Positions 19,306 through 35,498 of a stretch of 64,000 nucleotides of DNA are shown here, in pieces. The position numbers and the translations under genes were made by a program. The stretch is from Gammaproteobacteria bacterium. GTDB lineage: Bacteria; Pseudomonadota; Gammaproteobacteria; Burkholderiales; Rhodocyclaceae. The DNA lies in contig JAHJEO010000024.1 of assembly GCA_018825305.1 (NCBI GenBank), positions 1 to 64,000 on the forward strand, written 5' to 3'. Numbering within the stretch: the first letter of the stretch is position 1; every line of letters begins with the position of its first letter. The notes under the pieces were generated by a model. That model made no database searches. It was not told the DNA's origin and saw only the letters and a list, made by a program, of their open reading frames with translations.

Positions 19306-21357
19306 TTATTCGTCGTCCGTGCGCAACTCGTGGCCGGCAGCCAGCTTCTGCTGGAGCGGCGGCGGAACCTGGGCATGCCGGACGAACTCGATGGTATAGC
19401 CGCCCTTGCCGCCGGTCATCGATTTCAGGCGGGAGGCATAGTCGGTGATCTCCGCCAGCGGCACTTCGCCGGCGATGGCCATCGTGCCATGGCTACGCGG
19501 CGTGGTACCGGTGACATGGCCGCGCCGAGCCGACAGGTCGCCGGCCAGATCGCCCATGTTGCCTTCGGGCGCGATGATCTCGATGCTGACGATGGGCTCG
19601 AGCATGATCGGCTGGGCAGCGAGAATCGCCTCGATGGTGGCCTTGCGCCCGGCCGTGACGAAGGCGACTTCCTTGCCGTCGACCGCGTGGGTCTTGCCGT
19701 CGTAGACGATGACGCGGATGTCCTCGACCGGGTAGCCGGCGACCACGCCGTCTTCCAGTGCCTGCCGCACGCCCTTCTCGACTGCCGGCATGAACACGCC
19801 GGGGATGACGCCGCCCTTGACGTGATCGACGAACTCGAAGCCCTCGCCGCGCTTCAGCGGCTCCACCTTGAGGAAGACCTCGCCGAACTGGCCGGCGCCA
19901 CCGCTCTGCTTCTTGTGGCGGCAATGGCCTTCGGCCTGGCCGGTGATGGTCTCGCGGTAGGGAATGCGCGGCGGCGTGGTTTCCAACTCCATCTTGTACT
20001 GACTTGCCATTTTTTCGAGCTTGTAGCGCAAGTGCATTTCACCGAGGCCGCGAATGACGGTTTCGTTGGTGGTCGGGTGGCGCTCCATCGCGAAGCAGGG
20101 ATCCTCCAGTTCGAGCTTGTGCAGGATATCGAAGAGTCGCTGCTCATCGCCCTTCTTCTTCGTCTCCACCGCCAGTCCCTGCATGGGCTTGGGAAACTCC
20201 AGCGGCTTCAGGTGGATGTGGTCCTCGTCGTGCGAGTCATGCAGCACCACATCGAACTCGATTTCCTCGATCTTGGCCACTGCACCAATTTCGCCCGGCA
20301 GCAGCGCATCGACCTCGACAAAATCCTTGCCCTGCAGCTTGTAGAGATGGCCGGCCTTGAACGGGCGCTTGGCGTCGCCGACGAATAGTTGCGCGTCCTT
20401 CCTGATCGTTCCCTGATGCACGCGAAAGACACCGACCTTGCCCATGTAGGGATCGGCGATGACCTTGAACACGTGGGCCAGCACATGCTTGTCCGGATCG
20501 GGCGTGGCGGCAAACGCCTCGGTCACTCCGCCCGGCTCGCCCTTGTAGAACGGTGGCGGATTGCCCTCGGTCGGATTCGGAGCCAGCGTCTCCAGCACAT
20601 GCAGCAGTTCGGGGATGCCGGCGCCGGTGCGGGCCGAAACGAACAGGATCGGCACCAGGTGGCCGGCACGCAGCGCCTTCTCGAATGGCGCGTGGAGTTC
20701 CGCCGCGCTCGGCTCCTGGCCGTCTTCGAGGTACTTCGCCAGCAGGTCCTCGTCCTCCTCGATGATCTGGTCGATCAGTGCCCGATGTGCCGCGGTGACG
20801 GAATCGAAATCGGCGTCGCCGGAGTCACGCTCCAGCACCTCGACCACGTCCTGACGATCGTGCGCGGGCAGGTCGAGCACCAGGCACTCCTTGCCGAAGC
20901 GCTCGCGAATGTCATTGACGAGTCCGGGCAGGTCAACATTGTCGGCATCGATCTTGTTCACCACGATCATGCGGCACAGCGCCCGGCCGGCGGCCCACTT
21001 CATCATGCGCTCGGTTGAAAGCTCGATGCCGGTCTGGGCGTTGATCACCACCAGCGCGGTGTCGACGCCCGCCAGCGCGGCTATGGCCTGGCCGGCGAAA
21101 TCGGGATAGCCCGGGGTATCGATGAGGTTGATTTCGACGTTGCGGTCCGAGAAATGCACCACCGCGGAGTTGAGGGAATGGCCGGCGGCCTTCTCCTGTA
21201 CATCGAAATCGCAGACGGCGCTCCCCTTCTCGACCGATCCCTTGGCAGCGATGGCGCCGGCGGCATGCAGCAGGGCTTCGGCCAGCGTGGTCTTGCCGGT
21301 GCTGCCGTGACCGACCAGGGCTACCGAGCGGATGGATTCAACGGAAATGTTCGACAT
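19306..21357 (-). CDS. elongation factor G-like GTPase (EF-G paralogue)
   Basis: 683 residues with the EF-G domain order: GTPase (G1 GHGSTGKTT at ~16-24, DTPGYPDF, NKIDAD), domain II, and domains III-V (KLEKMASQYKMELETTPP, then C-terminal GDLSARRGHVTG). The switch I motif RGITI of true EF-G is absent (EKAAGHSLNSAV instead). This places it in the EF-G-like paralogue group with no proven translocase activity, not the housekeeping fusA usually next to tufA and rpsG. It follows glmS by 23 bases and may be the last gene of the glmU operon. Confidence 0.85.
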   Translation of the reverse strand: MSNISVESIRSVALVGHGSTGKTTLAEALLHAAGAIAAKGSVEKGSAVCDFDVQEKAAGHSLNSAVVHFSDRNVEINLIDTPGYPDFAGQAIAALAGVDTALVVINAQTGIELSTERMMKWAAGRALCRMIVVNKIDADNVDLPGLVNDIRERFGKECLVLDLPAHDRQDVVEVLERDSGDADFDSVTAAHRALIDQIIEEDEDLLAKYLEDGQEPSAAELHAPFEKALRAGHLVPILFVSARTGAGIPELLHVLETLAPNPTEGNPPPFYKGEPGGVTEAFAATPDPDKHVLAHVFKVIADPYMGKVGVFRVHQGTIRKDAQLFVGDAKRPFKAGHLYKLQGKDFVEVDALLPGEIGAVAKIEEIEFDVVLHDSHDEDHIHLKPLEFPKPMQGLAVETKKKGDEQRLFDILHKLELEDPCFAMERHPTTNETVIRGLGEMHLRYKLEKMASQYKMELETTPPRIPYRETITGQAEGHCRHKKQSGGAGQFGEVFLKVEPLKRGEGFEFVDHVKGGVIPGVFMPAVEKGVRQALEDGVVAGYPVEDIRVIVYDGKTHAVDGKEVAFVTAGRKATIEAILAAQPIMLEPIVSIEIIAPEGNMGDLAGDLSARRGHVTGTTPRSHGTMAIAGEVPLAEITDYASRLKSMTGGKGGYTIEFVRHAQVPPPLQQKLAAGHELRTDDE

Positions 21358-21380
21358 GATGATGCTCCCTTGCTTTTGAA

Positions 21381-23201
<1,821 letters not shown>

Positions 23202-23205
23202 GGTC

Positions 23206-24447
23206 TTATTCTTTCGCCTGGTCGAGTTGCTGCACCCAGACCAGTGCCTCGGCCAGGCAGGTACTCAAGATGGTTGCGGTAAGTTGCGGCAGCTGGTCCA
23301 TCAGTTCGGCCACGCCTTCCATGGTGCTGCTTTCCGATGATTCGGCCAGGCCCAGCAGCACGCCGACTTCACCGGCATGCTCGAGCAAAGCCCGCTTGAC
23401 CTCCGGCACGACGGCCAGCTGTTCGAGGATGTCCGCCATCGCCATGCCGAACACTGCGGGCATCAGCGACATGATGCCGGTCATGAAGGCGAGGTCCGCC
23501 AGCGCCCGATCCTTCGGGTGCAAGCGCATGGCCAGCAACTCCATGAAACGCCCCCGCGTGGCGGCCAGCATCAACATGGGATTGTGGCCGACACCGGCGG
23601 CATCGCTGTCGGCGTACAGCAACAGTTGCAGCCAGCGCTGCAATTGGCGGCGCCCGAGGATGGTGATCGCCGCATGGATGGAACCGATGCGATTGCGGGC
23701 GCCGATGGCCACGGAATTGGTCAGGCGCAACAGATTGAGCGTCAGCGCGGGTTCCAGCTTGAAGGCGGTCTCGATGGCCCCGGTCTCGGCATCCTCGGCC
23801 AGCAGGTTGAGCAGTCGCAGCAGCGTGGCCTGTGCCGGGCTCAGCTTGCGACCGGTAACCACGACGGGCTTGGCGAAGAAGTAGCCCTGGAACAGGTGAA
23901 AGCCAAGCTCGCGGCAGCGCTCCATCTGCTCGCGCGTCTCGACTTTTTCCGCCAGCAGCTTGATCGGCAGGCCGCGCAACTGCCCCACCAGATCGGGTAG
24001 TTTCTCGTCGCCGACCAGCGCCAGGTCGACCTTGACCACCGACACGACGTCCAGCATCAGGCGCATCGAGTCGCCGCAGTGAATCAGGTCGTCGAGCGCC
24101 AAAGTGTAGCCGCGCTGCTTCAGCTCGCGGCAGCGGGCAATGACTTCGGGCGTGATCTCGCCGTGCTCGAGGACTTCCAGCACTACCTTGTCGGCAGGCA
24201 GCAGTTCGATGGCGTCGTCGTTGAGGAAGTCCTTGTCGACATTGATATAACCGAGGCAATCGCCCAGCGCGCTGGCGATGCTGAACTGGCTGAAGGCGTG
24301 AGTGATGACCGTCGCCGTGGCATGGGCGTGGTCGGCGACCACAGCATGGCGGAAATTGTCCGGGTCGCGGAACAGCAGCTCGTAGCCGACCAGTTCGAGG
24401 CGATCGTTGACGATGGGCTGGCGGCCAAAGAGAACTTCTTCGCTCAT
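23206..24447 (-). CDS. EAL-HDOD signalling protein (degenerate EAL)
   Basis: 413 residues. An EAL domain (1-~205) is followed by a HDOD domain (~210-400, [21 protein letters not shown] then [18 protein letters not shown]). The EAL signature is altered to YELLFR and the DDFG box to DDLIH, while FAKP and a KVD motif remain, so cyclic-di-GMP phosphodiesterase activity is doubtful. Similar EAL-HDOD proteins act as binding or scaffold regulators of motility and surface behaviour. It overlaps glmU by 4 bases and ends 4 bases before glmS, so it is cotranslated between two UDP-GlcNAc pathway genes. Confidence 0.88.
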   Translation of the reverse strand: MSEEVLFGRQPIVNDRLELVGYELLFRDPDNFRHAVVADHAHATATVITHAFSQFSIASALGDCLGYINVDKDFLNDDAIELLPADKVVLEVLEHGEITPEVIARCRELKQRGYTLALDDLIHCGDSMRLMLDVVSVVKVDLALVGDEKLPDLVGQLRGLPIKLLAEKVETREQMERCRELGFHLFQGYFFAKPVVVTGRKLSPAQATLLRLLNLLAEDAETGAIETAFKLEPALTLNLLRLTNSVAIGARNRIGSIHAAITILGRRQLQRWLQLLLYADSDAAGVGHNPMLMLAATRGRFMELLAMRLHPKDRALADLAFMTGIMSLMPAVFGMAMADILEQLAVVPEVKRALLEHAGEVGVLLGLAESSESSTMEGVAELMDQLPQLTATILSTCLAEALVWVQQLDQAKE

Positions 24448-25805
24448 GATTTCGGCTTTTTCACGGGGCGCTTCCAGCCCGGTACGGAAAGCTGCCTGGC
24501 GCGCGAAACGGTAAGCTGATCAGGCGGCGCGTCGCGCGTCAGCGTGGTGCCGGCCCCGAGCGTGGCGCCGCGACCGACGGTGACGGGGGCAACCAGCTGG
24601 CTGTCGGAACCGATGAAGACGTCGTCCCCGATTACCGTGCGATGCTTGTTGGCACCGTCGTAGTTGCAGGTGATGGTGCCGGCACCGACGTTGACGCGAC
24701 TGCCCACGGTGGCATCGCCGATGTAGGCGAGGTGGTTTGCCTTGGAGTGGGCGGCGATGGTGGAGTTCTTCACTTCGACGAAGTTGCCGACGTGCACATC
24801 CTCGGCCAGCTGCGCCCCCGGTCGCAACCGCGCGTAGGGGCCGATCAGGCTTTGCGCGCCAACGCTCGCCCCCTCGATGTGACAGAAGGGATGGATGCGC
24901 GCGCCAGCACCGATGCTGCAGTCCTTGAGTACGCAGTGTGCGCTCACCGTGGCGCCAGAGCCTACTTTTACTTCGCCCTCGAAGACGCAGCCGACGTCGA
25001 TGAAGACGTCGCGCTCACAAGTCAGCGTGCCGCGCACGTCGATGCGCGCCGGATCGGCCAGCGTCACGCCGGCATCCATCAAGATCTCGGCGATGTTGCG
25101 CTGGTGGATGCGTTCGAGCGCAGCCAGTTGCGCCTTGCTGTTGATGCCGTCGGTTTCCCAACTGGCGTCGGGATGGGCAGTGGCGACGGCGATGCCTTCG
25201 GCGACCGCCATGGCGACGATGTCGGTCAGGTAATACTCGCCCTGGGCGTTGCGGTTGCCCAGTTGCGGCAGCCAGCGCGCCAGCTTGTCGGTCGGCGCGA
25301 CGAGGATGCCGGTGTTGATTTCGCTTATCGCGCGTTCTGCGTCGTCGGCATCCTTCTCCTCGACGATGCGGGTCACCTTGCCGTCGATGCGAACGATGCG
25401 GCCGTAGCCATGGGGATTCGGCAGGTGCGCAGTGAGCAGGGCCAAGGTATCGCCAGTGGCCACTTCGAGCAGGCGACGCAGCGTGGCGGCCCGGATCAGC
25501 GGCACATCGCCGTACAGGACCAGGGTCGGCGCAGCGGTGTCGAGATGCGGCAAGGCCTGCAGCACGGCATGACCGGTGCCCAACTGCGGCTCCTGCACGG
25601 CCCAGGCGAGGTCTGGCGCATCGAGTGCTGCGCGCACCTGCTCGCCACCGTGGCCGTGGACTACGCAAATCTTCGCAGCTCCAAGCTGGCGCGCCGTGTC
25701 GAGCACATGGCCCAGCATCGGCTTGCCGGCGATGGGGTGGAGGACCTTGGGCAGGTCCGAGCGCATGCGCTTGCCTTGGCCGGCGGCGAGAATGACGACG
25801 TTCAC
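24444..25805 (-). CDS. glmU: bifunctional GlcNAc-1-P uridyltransferase / glucosamine-1-P acetyltransferase
   Basis: About 453 residues from a GTG start ([14 protein letters not shown]). The N-terminal pyrophosphorylase has the L-A-A-G-x-G-x-R-M loop, LPKVLH and GDVPLI. The C-terminal left-handed beta-helix acetyltransferase has repeated hexapeptides ([42 protein letters not shown]). It produces UDP-GlcNAc for cell-wall and LPS synthesis. The frame continues to 25883, but those 26 residues include the gltD terminator region and lack family similarity. The Shine-Dalgarno before the GTG is weak. It is the first gene of the glmU / EAL-HDOD / glmS / EF-G-like run. Confidence 0.95.
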   Translation of the reverse strand: MNVVILAAGQGKRMRSDLPKVLHPIAGKPMLGHVLDTARQLGAAKICVVHGHGGEQVRAALDAPDLAWAVQEPQLGTGHAVLQALPHLDTAAPTLVLYGDVPLIRAATLRRLLEVATGDTLALLTAHLPNPHGYGRIVRIDGKVTRIVEEKDADDAERAISEINTGILVAPTDKLARWLPQLGNRNAQGEYYLTDIVAMAVAEGIAVATAHPDASWETDGINSKAQLAALERIHQRNIAEILMDAGVTLADPARIDVRGTLTCERDVFIDVGCVFEGEVKVGSGATVSAHCVLKDCSIGAGARIHPFCHIEGASVGAQSLIGPYARLRPGAQLAEDVHVGNFVEVKNSTIAAHSKANHLAYIGDATVGSRVNVGAGTITCNYDGANKHRTVIGDDVFIGSDSQLVAPVTVGRGATLGAGTTLTRDAPPDQLTVSRARQLSVPGWKRPVKKPKS

Positions 25806-25866
25806 GATTTCTGGGCTGACACGCGGGCTAAAAGCGGGCTGGGAAAACGCACAGGGTTGAAACACA

Positions 25867-25903
25867 AAGGGCGCGGGAGACATTGTAGTCCGTCCGCGCC
25901 CTT
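25867..25903 (-). terminator. terminator after gltBD
   Basis: A perfect 10-bp stem, AAGGGCGCGG (25867-25876) with CCGCGCCCTT (25894-25903), has a 17-base loop. On the minus strand it is followed by TTTGTGTTT, so it fits a Rho-independent terminator of gltD and separates it from glmU. Confidence 0.7.
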
Positions 25904-25921
25904 CGCAACTTCATGGCTGGT

Positions 25922-27393
25922 TCAGCGCGGCAGGGTGCTGGTGCCCATCAGGAATTCGTCCACCGCACGGGCGCACTGGCGGCCTTCGCGGATTGCCCAG
26001 ACCACCAGCGACTGGCCGCGGCGCATGTCGCCGGCGGCGAACACCTTGGCAACGCTGGTGGCGTAGCTGCCGTCACCATCGGTGGTCGCGCTGGCGTTGC
26101 CGCGGCCGTCCTTGGCGACGCCGAAGCCGTCCAACACCGAGGCGATGGGATTGGTGAAGCCCATGGCGAGGAAGGCGAGGTCGGCCTTGACCAGGAACTC
26201 GCTGCCCGGTACTTCGCTCATCCGGCCACCCTGCCATTCCAGGCGAACGCATTTCAGGGCGGTCAGTTTTCCGTTCTCGCCGATGAACTCCTTGGTGGCG
26301 ATCGACCAGTCGCGGGCGCAGCCTTCGTCGTGCGACGAGGAGGTCCGCATCTTGGTCGGCCAGTAGGGCCATACCAACGGCTTGTTCTCGGACTCCGGCG
26401 GCTGCGGCAGCAACTCGAACTGGGTAACGCTGGCAGCACCGTGACGATTGGAGGTGCCGACGCAGTCGGAGCCGGTATCACCGCCACCGATGACCACGAC
26501 GTGCTTGCCCGCGGCCGAAATCGGGTTCTTGCGGCCGCGCATGTCGCCCGCATTGACTTCCTTGTTCTGCGGGATCAGAAACTCCAGCGCGTAATGCACG
26601 CCGTCGAGCTGGCGGCCGGGGATCGGCAGGTCGCGCGGCGTCTCCGAACCGCCGGCCAGCACCACGGCATCGAAGTCCTTCAACAGCTTCGCCGGCGCAA
26701 CGACCTTGACCGCGTCGTTGGCGACACCCTTGGGCATGTCCGTCCCGACCAGCGTCTTCGTCACGAACTTGACGCCCTCGGCCTGCAGCTGCGCCGCGCG
26801 CCAGTCGATCAGGCGCTTGTCGAGCTTGAAATCGGGGATGCCATAGCGCAGCAGGCCGCCGACACGGTCGTTCTTCTCGAAGACGGTAACCTCGTGGCCG
26901 GCGCGGGCCAGCTGCTGCGCGGCAGCGAGGCCGGCGGGGCCGGAGCCGACGACGGCGACCTTCTTGCCGGTCTTGACGCTGGCGACCATCGGCACCACCC
27001 AGCCGTTCTCGCCGGCCTTGTCGATAATGGCATGCTCGAGCGACTTGATGCCGACCGGGGCGGCGTTGATGCCCAGGGTGCAGGCGGCCTCACACGGGGC
27101 GGGACAGATGCGGCCGGTCATCTCCGGGAAGTTGTTGGTCGAGTGCAGGATCTCGATCGCCTCGCGCCAGTCGCCGCGATACACCGCGTCGTTGAAGTCC
27201 GGGATGTTGTTGTTGACCGGGCAGCCGTTGTTGCAGAAGGGAATGCCGCAGTCCATGCAGCGCGCCCCCTGCGTCTTGGCGCCGGCATCATCGAGGCGGG
27301 AAACGAACTCCTTGTAGTTCTTCAGACGCATCTCGACCGGCGCGTAGCCCTCGGAGAGACGTTCGAATTCCAGAAAACCGGTTGGCTTGCCCA

Positions 27394-27397
<4 letters not shown>
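25922..27397 (-). CDS. gltD: glutamate synthase (NADPH) small subunit
   Basis: 491 residues. It feeds electrons from NADPH through FAD and iron-sulfur clusters to GltB. The N-terminal 4Fe-4S-type Cys cluster is [20 protein letters not shown], with a second group [12 protein letters not shown]-binding [20 protein letters not shown] and NADPH-binding [12 protein letters not shown] motifs follow. Start codon MMGK overlaps the gltB stop by 4 bases (ATGA), so the two subunits are made together in ammonia assimilation. Confidence 0.97.
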
Positions 27398-32028
<4,631 letters not shown>

Positions 32029-32055
32029 CGTGCTTTTCCTGGAAATGCGGCCGTC

Positions 32056-32086
32056 AAAAAAAGCCGGCCCAAGGTGGTGCCGGCTT
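32056..32086 (-). terminator. intrinsic terminator between rlmI and gltB
   Basis: An 8-bp stem, AAGCCGGC (32061-32068) with GCCGGCTT (32079-32086), has a 10-base loop. On the minus strand seven T residues follow (complement of 32056-32062). It should stop rlmI transcription just upstream of gltB, or act as an attenuator if the gltB promoter lies before it. A separate small CCCCTAAGGGG palindrome lies at 32147-32157. Confidence 0.8.
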
Positions 32087-32158
32087 CGTGTCAACCCTTT
32101 GGGCGAACTGGTGAATATAGCGAAAATCGCCCCCCGACTCAATATCCCCTAAGGGGAA

Positions 32159-33361
32159 TCAGGCCACTTGCAGCAGCAGGCCCTTGAGGTATTCACCCTC
32201 GGGAAAGGTCAGTGCGACCGGGTGGTCGGCGGCACCCTGGAGGCGCTTGACGATGGCGGCATCGCGGCGGGCGTCCAGCGCGGCGGCAGCCGCGATCTGC
32301 TGGAACAGCTCGACACCGATGCCACCGGAGCAGGAATAGGTCATCAGCAGTCCGCCGGGCGCCAGCAGTTTGAGGGCATTGAGATTGATGTCCTTGTAGG
32401 CTCGGCTGGCCCGCTCGACATGGGCGGCCGAGGGGGCGAACTTGGGCGGATCAAGCACGATCAGGTCGAAGGTTTCGTTGGCATCGCGGCGGCGGCGCAG
32501 TTCCTCGGCCACGTTGGCTGCCAGCCACTGCGCGCGGGAAGCGTCAAGGCCGGGATTGAGCACCAGGTTGTCGCGCGCCAGCGCCAGTGCCGGCATGGAG
32601 CTGTCGACCGAAATGACCTCGCGCGCACCGCCAGCCAGCGCCTGCAGGCTGAATCCGCCGGTGTAGCAGTAACAGTTGAGCACGCGCCTGCCCGCTGCCA
32701 GCCCCCGCAGCATCAGCCGGTTTTCGCGCTGATCGAGGTAGAAGCCGGTCTTGTGGCCGGTGGCGACATCGACCGCCATGTTCACGCCGTGCTCGTCGAT
32801 GACGATGCGCGGGTCACCCTCGCCCAGCAGCCAGCCGCTTTGCGGCTCCAGCCCCTCGCGGGCGCGGACTTCGGAGTCGGAACGGTCATAGATGCGGCTG
32901 CAGCCGGTGGCCCGGGCCAGGGAGTCGGCGATGGCGGCACGCCACTTGTCGGCGCCGGCGCTGTTCAGCTGCAGCACGACGGTGTCGCCGTAGCGGTCGG
33001 CGATCACGCCGGGCAGGCCATCCGATTCGGCATGGATCAGGCGCACCCCTTGCTGCCCCGCCAGTTCCGGCAGGGCGGCGCGGCGCGCCACGGCCGCTGC
33101 CACACGACGCTTGAAGAAGGCATGATCGACCGTCTCGGTCGCGTCGAAGCTCCACACCCGCGCGCGAATCTGCGAGGCGGGACTGTAAGCCGCCTTCGCC
33201 AGCACCTGGCCGGCGTGCTTGCCGTCGCCGGCGACCACATCGACCGTGTCACCGGGCCGTGCCCGGCCCTCGAAGCCGGCCACCGAACCGGCGAATATCC
33301 ATGGGTGGCGGCGCAGCAGGGATTTTTCCTTGCCGTGGTTCAGAATCAGTTGTGCACTCAT
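32159..33361 (-). CDS. rlmI: 23S rRNA m5C1962 methyltransferase
   Basis: 400 residues from ATG at 33361 (MSAQLILNHGKEKSLLRRHPWIF). An N-terminal PUA domain (1-~75) precedes the Rossmann methyltransferase (~190-400), with VLNCYCYTGGFSLQALAGGA as SAM motif I, LDPPKFA as the catalytic/base-flipping motif IV, and the Cys of TYSCSG as nucleophile in motif VI. It uses SAM to methylate C1962 of 23S rRNA. Length equals E. coli RlmI (396). The frame upstream of 33361 (to 33409) is not family-like. Confidence 0.95.
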   Translation of the reverse strand: MSAQLILNHGKEKSLLRRHPWIFAGSVAGFEGRARPGDTVDVVAGDGKHAGQVLAKAAYSPASQIRARVWSFDATETVDHAFFKRRVAAAVARRAALPELAGQQGVRLIHAESDGLPGVIADRYGDTVVLQLNSAGADKWRAAIADSLARATGCSRIYDRSDSEVRAREGLEPQSGWLLGEGDPRIVIDEHGVNMAVDVATGHKTGFYLDQRENRLMLRGLAAGRRVLNCYCYTGGFSLQALAGGAREVISVDSSMPALALARDNLVLNPGLDASRAQWLAANVAEELRRRRDANETFDLIVLDPPKFAPSAAHVERASRAYKDINLNALKLLAPGGLLMTYSCSGGIGVELFQQIAAAAALDARRDAAIVKRLQGAADHPVALTFPEGEYLKGLLLQVA

Positions 33362-33414
33362 CGGAGGAATGTAACATCGGCACGGCATTCCGCCCACGCC
33401 ACGGAGCAAGCCCT

Positions 33415-33780
33415 ATGTATTCGCTGCTCGCCGACCTGGTGGTCGTGCTGCACTTCGGTTTCATCCTCTTCGTCATCGCCGGCGGGCTGCTGGCGCTGCG
33501 CTGGCCGCGCGCGGCCTGGCTGCACCTGCCGGCCGTCGCCTGGGGCGCCGGCATCGAGCTCGCCGGCGGAATCTGCCCGCTGACGCCGCTGGAAGTCAAA
33601 CTGCGCATCATGGGCGGCGGCACCTTGCAGCAGGGCGATTTCGTCGCCCGATTCCTGCTGCCGCTGATCTATCCGGACAAACTCACGCGCGAAATCCAGA
33701 TGCTGCTCGGGCTGGCCGTGATCGTCGTCAATCTCGCCATCTACGCCTGGGTGCTGCGCCATCAGCGGAGACGGCGCTGA
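33415..33780 (+). CDS. DUF2784 small membrane protein
   Basis: 121 residues beginning MYSLLADLVVVLHFGFILFVIAGG. Three membrane helices and the family-conserved CPLTPLE segment (GGICPLTPLEVKLR) and LIYPDKLTREIQ are present. DUF2784 has no known biochemical role. The gene is divergent from rlmI over 53 bases and convergent with xerC (15 bases apart). Confidence 0.8.
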   Translation: MYSLLADLVVVLHFGFILFVIAGGLLALRWPRAAWLHLPAVAWGAGIELAGGICPLTPLEVKLRIMGGGTLQQGDFVARFLLPLIYPDKLTREIQMLLGLAVIVVNLAIYAWVLRHQRRRR

Positions 33781-33795
33781 TACGCCAAACGGCGA

Positions 33796-34680
33796 CTACT
33801 TCTTTCGCGCTCGCGGGTGGGCGGCGTCGTAGACCCGGGCGAGGTGCTGGAAGTCGAGGTGGGTGTAGATCTGCGTCGTCGCGATATTGCTGTGACCGAG
33901 CATTTCCTGCACCGCGCGCAGGTCGCCCGAGGACTGCAGCACATGCGAGGCGAAGGAGTGGCGCAGCATGTGCGGATGCACGTGCAGGCCGAGACCCTGC
34001 TTCATCGCCCAGCGTTCGAGCCGGCGTTCGATCGAGCGCACCGCCAGGCGCGTGCCGCGGCGGCTGAGAAAAAGCGCCCGGTCAGCCGTCGCGAAACTGG
34101 TGCGCTCGGCCAGCCAGTCGGTCAGCGCAGCGGCCGCCCTGGTCCCGACCGGGACGGTGCGGGTCTTGGCGCGCTTGCCGGTGACGGTGACGGTTCCGGC
34201 GGCGAAATCAATGCCGTCGGCGTCCAGTCCGGCGAGTTCCGACAGGCGCAGGCCCGACGAATAGAACAGTTCGAACATCGCCTTGTCGCGGGTTTCGAGT
34301 TCATCGTCGGCCACGGCATCGAGCAGGGCCGAGGTCTGGTCGACCGACAGCGCCTTGGGCAGGGTACGCGGCTGCTTCGGCGCACGCAGGCCGTCGCAGG
34401 GGTCGATGGCAATGGCGCCGCGTTTCGCCAGCCAGCGGTAGTAGGCACGCCAGGCCGACAGCGTGCGTGCCAGCGAGCGCGCGGCCAGGCCGCGGCCGTG
34501 CAACTGCATCAGCGTACGGCGAAGGCGGGTATTGTCGAGGCCGGCCAGCTCGTGCCCTGCGTTGAGTTCGGCCAGGGCTGCCAGGTCGCGGCGGTAGGCG
34601 GCGACGGTATGCGGGCTGGCGACGCGCTGGTGGGCAAGGTCGGCGAGGAAATCTTCCGGCGTGACGCGCCGTTCCACCAT
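33796..34680 (-). CDS. xerC: tyrosine recombinase XerC
   Basis: 294 residues from ATG at 34680 (MVERRVTPEDFLADLAHQRV). The SAM-like N-terminal DNA-binding domain (1-~95) precedes the catalytic domain with the Arg in SSGLRLSELAGL, the H-x-x-R of HMLRHSFASH, the His of LGHSNI and the nucleophilic Tyr of IYTHLDF. With XerD it resolves chromosome dimers at dif. Gene order dapF-DUF484-xerC is as in E. coli (dapF-yigA-xerC), although here 154 repeat-bearing bases separate DUF484 from xerC. Confidence 0.95.
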   Translation of the reverse strand: MVERRVTPEDFLADLAHQRVASPHTVAAYRRDLAALAELNAGHELAGLDNTRLRRTLMQLHGRGLAARSLARTLSAWRAYYRWLAKRGAIAIDPCDGLRAPKQPRTLPKALSVDQTSALLDAVADDELETRDKAMFELFYSSGLRLSELAGLDADGIDFAAGTVTVTGKRAKTRTVPVGTRAAAALTDWLAERTSFATADRALFLSRRGTRLAVRSIERRLERWAMKQGLGLHVHPHMLRHSFASHVLQSSGDLRAVQEMLGHSNIATTQIYTHLDFQHLARVYDAAHPRARKK

Positions 34681-34834
34681 TAGCGTGAAATGACTCTCGG
34701 ATAGCGCGCCCAACAACCATCGAGCACAGCGAGCAAATCGGTCGCCCCCGACCGAAGGAAGTGCAAGGCCGCCCCGGGGCAGGGGATGGGGGGTGGGGGG
34801 CCGGATTGCCCCGAAGGGGAGAGTTGCAGCATCT
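34681..34834. repeat. G-run intergenic repeat (copy D) between DUF484 and xerC
   Basis: The segment contains four G runs in close succession at about 34777-34803 (GGGGCAGGGGATGGGGGGTG then further Gs), able in principle to fold as a G-quadruplex. A 12-bp imperfect hairpin (34821-34832 with 34837-34848, one mismatch, CTTC loop) has its right arm inside the DUF484 3' end. It resembles the C-run head of the repeats at 36342, 56186, 62880 and 63690. Confidence 0.55.
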
Positions 34835-35479
34835 TCATGCAGCAACTCTTCCCAGCGCCGCCGCAGCCATCTGGCCGATACGATCGAGGTAGAGCGTGCC
34901 CATCTCGGGATAGAAGCGGTGCGCCTCCTCGCTGGCCAGCACCAGCACGCCGAAGGTTTCGTCGCCGCGGCGCAAGGGTACCTGGGCCAGCGATCGCACA
35001 TGGCCGCCGCGCTCGCCGAACCAGTCGGCGGTTTCCTGCCCGGCCGAGGGACCGCAATAGGGGTGCTTGAGGGCGGCCGCAGCAGCGCGGATGCTGTCGG
35101 CCGTCGGCACGAACTCCGTGCCGCTGCCGCTGCCGGACCACAACCGCACCACGACATGCGGCACCGCGAAGGCGCCGCCGAGGTGGGCATAGAGGGCACG
35201 CAGCGCGGCGGGCAGGTCGGCAGCCGCGGTCAGCGCGACGCCAAGCTCATGGACCTTGTCGCCGATGGCGTCGTTTTCCTCGCCGAAGCGAATCAGCTCG
35301 GCCATCTTGATCTCGAGCTGCTTGGCCTTGTCGCGCAGCATCACCATCTGCCGCTCGGTGATGGAGATCGCCTTGTCGCCATGCGGACTGGGAATGTGGA
35401 TCTGCGACAGCAGCTCGGCATACTGCTCGAAGAACTCGGGGTGGCTCTTCAGGTATTGGGCAACTTCGTTGGCATCCAT
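34835..35479 (-). CDS. DUF484 (GAF-like) protein of the dapF-xerC cluster
   Basis: 214 residues. The N-terminus MDANEVAQYLKSHPEFFEQYAELL and the coiled segment LRDKAKQLEIKMAEL are typical of DUF484. The C-terminal ~130 residues have a GAF-like fold with a conserved SLAQVPLRRGDETFGVLVLAS. The molecular role is unknown, though linkage to xerC and dapF is conserved across proteobacteria. It starts 19 bases after the dapF stop. Confidence 0.88.
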   Translation of the reverse strand: MDANEVAQYLKSHPEFFEQYAELLSQIHIPSPHGDKAISITERQMVMLRDKAKQLEIKMAELIRFGEENDAIGDKVHELGVALTAAADLPAALRALYAHLGGAFAVPHVVVRLWSGSGSGTEFVPTADSIRAAAAALKHPYCGPSAGQETADWFGERGGHVRSLAQVPLRRGDETFGVLVLASEEAHRFYPEMGTLYLDRIGQMAAAALGRVAA

Positions 35480-35498
35480 GGCGGCTTTCTATGTAGGT

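Noticed and set aside
24940-24980. Possible thirteenth motif copy in glmU (VKVGSGATV)
   Set aside because: The DNA has CCAGAGCCTACTTTTA, several mismatches, and the peptide is a normal hexapeptide-repeat sequence of GlmU.
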